Assembly: GCA_000934455.1 (NCBI GenBank)
Contig: KN883976.1
Location: forward strand, 87,845-109,135
Length of the DNA stretch: 21,291 bases
DNA from: Apostichopus parvimensis
Taxonomy: Eukaryota; Echinodermata; Holothuroidea; Aspidochirotida; Stichopodidae
Reading direction: 5' to 3'
Shown in pieces: positions 18,771 to 21,291 of this stretch. The position numbers were made by a program, and so were the translations under genes. Under the pieces are notes generated by a model, which made no database searches, was not told the DNA's origin, and worked only from the letters and a program-made list of their open reading frames with translations. The stretch's first letter is position 1; every line of letters starts with the position of its first letter.

Positions 18771-21170
18771 CTTGTCGTAACTGATAGTGGAAAAACATAA
18801 TTCAAAAAGGCAATGACACTACTTAGTTTCTCCAGGGTACTAAGCCATTAGAATGCAGACCCAGAAAAAGATGTACTTAACAGCTGAGTCAATCCATTTA
18901 GATGTTGGAATAGTATAAAACAGACAATGAAATGGTTAGAGCATCATAATTGGATGAAATGAAAGTAGTTAACTTTATGTCATCAATAAAATGATTTAAT
19001 CCTAATTGCATTAAATCCTACTCAAAATTAGGTTCATTTTCTAGGTATATTCCTTGTGAATATTAAAAAGTTTTTCCTCTAGCCACAGAAGTGGCAATCA
19101 ACTGGTAAAAACATCCTTATACTATTGATGACAATAAAAAAAAACCTTAGCCTTGAGTCTGCAAAAGGTAGGCTAAGCTAAGCCTATGTTCATCTACTGT
19201 GAGAGCACTGTAAACAGAATGTTAGGCTATACAATTAATTATATGCTGACCTATCAAACAGAAACTGACAAAAGACTCTCTGAAGGTTTTAACATCTGTT
19301 GTGTCACTAATACAACAACCTAACAATACCTTTTAGTGCTTGAATATTTGTTCGATGGGGATCTAATATTTACTGTAACTCTATTATGTATGAGGGTACT
19401 GGCTGAACAGTGTAACCAGAACGCAAGTTTCATTCGCTTTTGAAATCAATCAGTGGGTACAATCTCATGTTACTGACCGAGGAAGGCAAAATGTGCTGTA
19501 ATGAAATGCAGGCATGCAGACAGAAAGTGCTTATTATCATTTCTAACGGACCGAACGAGGTTGTATTGAAATCTATTCCTGTAGGGGTCATACTACATAT
19601 ACAACTATGTGAACATCAAAGAAAAGGAAACTTCCCTAAATAAAAAAAATAGAAAAATGAATAAATAAATAAAAGCAACAAAATGTTTTAACGTTAAATT
19701 AATTTTTAAGTTGTAAAATATGACAGCAGATACCAAGGTTACTTATGACATGATATCATTCATGTCAAAGGTCATCACAGCTTCAGGACCTACTAAACAA
19801 CTTAAGTTCATCCAAGAACATTACCCTAAGGGAGGTAACCTGGCCTATTTACTAAGAAATTTCCAACCTCTTTTATGTATATTAAAATCATTAAAAGAGG
19901 CTTCAAAATAGTCTGACTGATATAATGGAAAGGACATAACCTATATTTGAATGATCATTCGTGTTAAGAGAAATGAATCCTTAGGGCATGGCTAATTTAT
20001 TGTCAAGAAGAGTCATTTGATGGGTCTGACCTAATCTGTTCAAATGAGCTAATCTGTTCTCATACGCTCTTCAACCATTTAACATGGTACTAAATACCAA
20101 TTAAATTTGATATGTTGCATTCGTTTGATAACGACTTGTACAGGACACATTTCAATACAATATTATCAAACAGAATTAGTACAGGAGTTATATGACAATG
20201 GATGAACAAAGCATTGACATCTCTGACTGGCAAACCTGACGACATATCTTCAAATTTGCCGTAAATAGCAAATATTAAATATCTAACATGTTTTAATGGT
20301 GACTTACTCGAAAGGGAAAATAGTATCGTACACTCATGTATTTTCTTTCCACTTTTGTCACTTCCGATTTTGCTTCTTTTTTTAAATCTAACAGGTACAA
20401 AACAGTATTCTACATGAAGTCATGACAAAAATGTCAACGTCATCAATAAACAAAAATCAATAAAATGAGTTTTTCTCAAGATATCAGCCAGACAGTAAAC
20501 TATAGTTGTAAACACAACCAAACTGTTCACACCCACTTGCTTTACAACCAAAGCTACTTTAACTAAATTCCAAGAAATCCCCATTTCCCACTATCCTTCC
20601 CCCCTCCCCCACCCCTCAACCATCCTTACCTTCCCTTATTACAATCCTTTCGTTTGATAGGGAAAATGTATACGTTCCTTTTATTTATCTGAATGAGGCT
20701 AGAACCTGATCAAAATCTTCATTGGGTATAGCATTTCATGCCAAAACAGTTCTATATGTTACATCTATCATTCCCTATGAAATAAGATCAGAAAATGAAA
20801 CACAATATTAGGAGTACCATCATCTTTCTTTCCTTTTCGTTTCCCTCTCTCATTCTCTCTCTCTTTTCTTGTTTTATTCGTGGAGATTTATGACTGTAGC
20901 TATTAACATCCTCCCACTACAATAATTGATCTTTTAACGAAACGCTTCACAGGCATTCTGATCAGGAGTCCCTCGGTAAAGGACTGGTTTCCTGTTTGTC
21001 TGTGCATGGCTAAACATTGATTGATGTGTGTTGAACAGCAAGCACACCACAACGATATTAGAGAATTTCATGTCAATGCACACAGTTAGTGGTAGATAGA
21101 CTATGTAGGCTCTATGATGGCTTATAGAATTTGAAAAGAATGAGTTGAGTGTTGTTTACAGATCACAATC
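18771..21170. other. Long non-coding stretch, no supported gene
   Basis: Two ORFs of 67 and 63 codons on the plus strand (19440-19643, 19720-19911) have balanced composition but no recognised domain, so they are not called. Within the second lie a perfect 8-bp inverted repeat TGACATGA...TCATGTCA (19746-19767) and the nuclear-receptor-type word AAAGGTCA (19767-19774). There is an (AAAT)n patch at 19659-19674, a C-rich run near 20598-20618 and a CT-rich tract near 20821-20870. Two exon-like minus-strand units near 20308-20698 are discussed in the findings. Confidence 0.45.
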
Positions 21171-21251
21171 AAATATTAACAACAATAACAACAACTATAA
21201 TTAGAACAACTATAATTAGAAGACAGATAACGATGATGACAATAATAACGA
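21171..21251 (+). repeat. AAC/AAT-rich simple sequence with a 2 x 15-bp duplication
   Basis: Loose AAC and AAT triplets surround a perfect tandem pair of ACAACTATAATTAGA (21191-21205 and 21206-21220). It is low complexity. Confidence 0.8.
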
Positions 21252-21291
21252 ACAAGGTGTTTAAGTTCTACTGATCACAGTCAAACAATAA

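Noticed and set aside
19440..19911. Two plus-strand ORFs of 67 and 63 codons as possible small genes
   Set aside because: Composition is ordinary, but there is no domain, no promoter or polyadenylation arrangement that singles them out, and similar lengths arise by chance.
1..21291. tRNA, rRNA, CRISPR array, bacterial operon or phage content
   Set aside because: No cloverleaf box A/B pair, no rRNA-like block, no spaced palindromic repeats with unique spacers, and no gene-dense layout were found; the tandem repeats here have no spacers.

Overview
This window looks like non-coding DNA from an animal nuclear genome. It is AT-rich, has no ORF longer than 135 codons, carries many micro- and minisatellites, and holds relics of non-LTR retrotransposons plus a short hAT-type inverted-repeat element. 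Nothing points to a bacterium, phage, plasmid or organelle: there are no packed genes, operons, rRNA or tRNA. The retrotransposon styles and base composition would fit a marine invertebrate (for example an echinoderm or another invertebrate deuterostome), but that is an impression, not a demonstration. The window is best read as intergenic or intronic sequence. If a gene crosses it, the strongest single clue is a 43-nt exon-like unit on the minus strand at 9556-9598.

Layout. 1-2263 is mostly unique, with a (CTC)10 microsatellite at 1431-1460. 2264-2335 is a short direct duplication. 2527-2821 is a six-unit, 49-bp minisatellite; five units carry a TCF/LEF-type GATCAAAG word and all six carry an inverted CCAAT box. 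6086-6472 is the 3' end of a LINE: the C-terminus of the polymerase ORF, a short 3' UTR and a CTAAA tail. 8291-8660 is a piece of a different LINE reverse transcriptase with an in-frame stop and an internal duplication. 9356-9415 is a perfect 4 x 15-bp tandem repeat. 12848-13043 and 14612-14804 are two similar direct-repeat copies 1.8 kb apart. 17228-17582 is a 355-bp hAT-type MITE with 12-bp perfect terminal inverted repeats and a perfect 8-bp target-site duplication. 18597-18770 has a cluster of homeodomain/POU/FOX/RFX-like words that could be a cis-regulatory element.

No complete protein-coding gene can be supported, and no genes can be shown to work together. Most ATG-to-stop ORFs here (60-135 codons) have no recognisable domain and run through simple sequence or repeats. 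The clear protein-level signals are the two broken retrotransposon fragments. The window does not show a convincing new multi-gene system. The most testable oddities are the TCF-word minisatellite, the intact-ended MITE, the minus-strand exon candidate and the direct-repeat pair.
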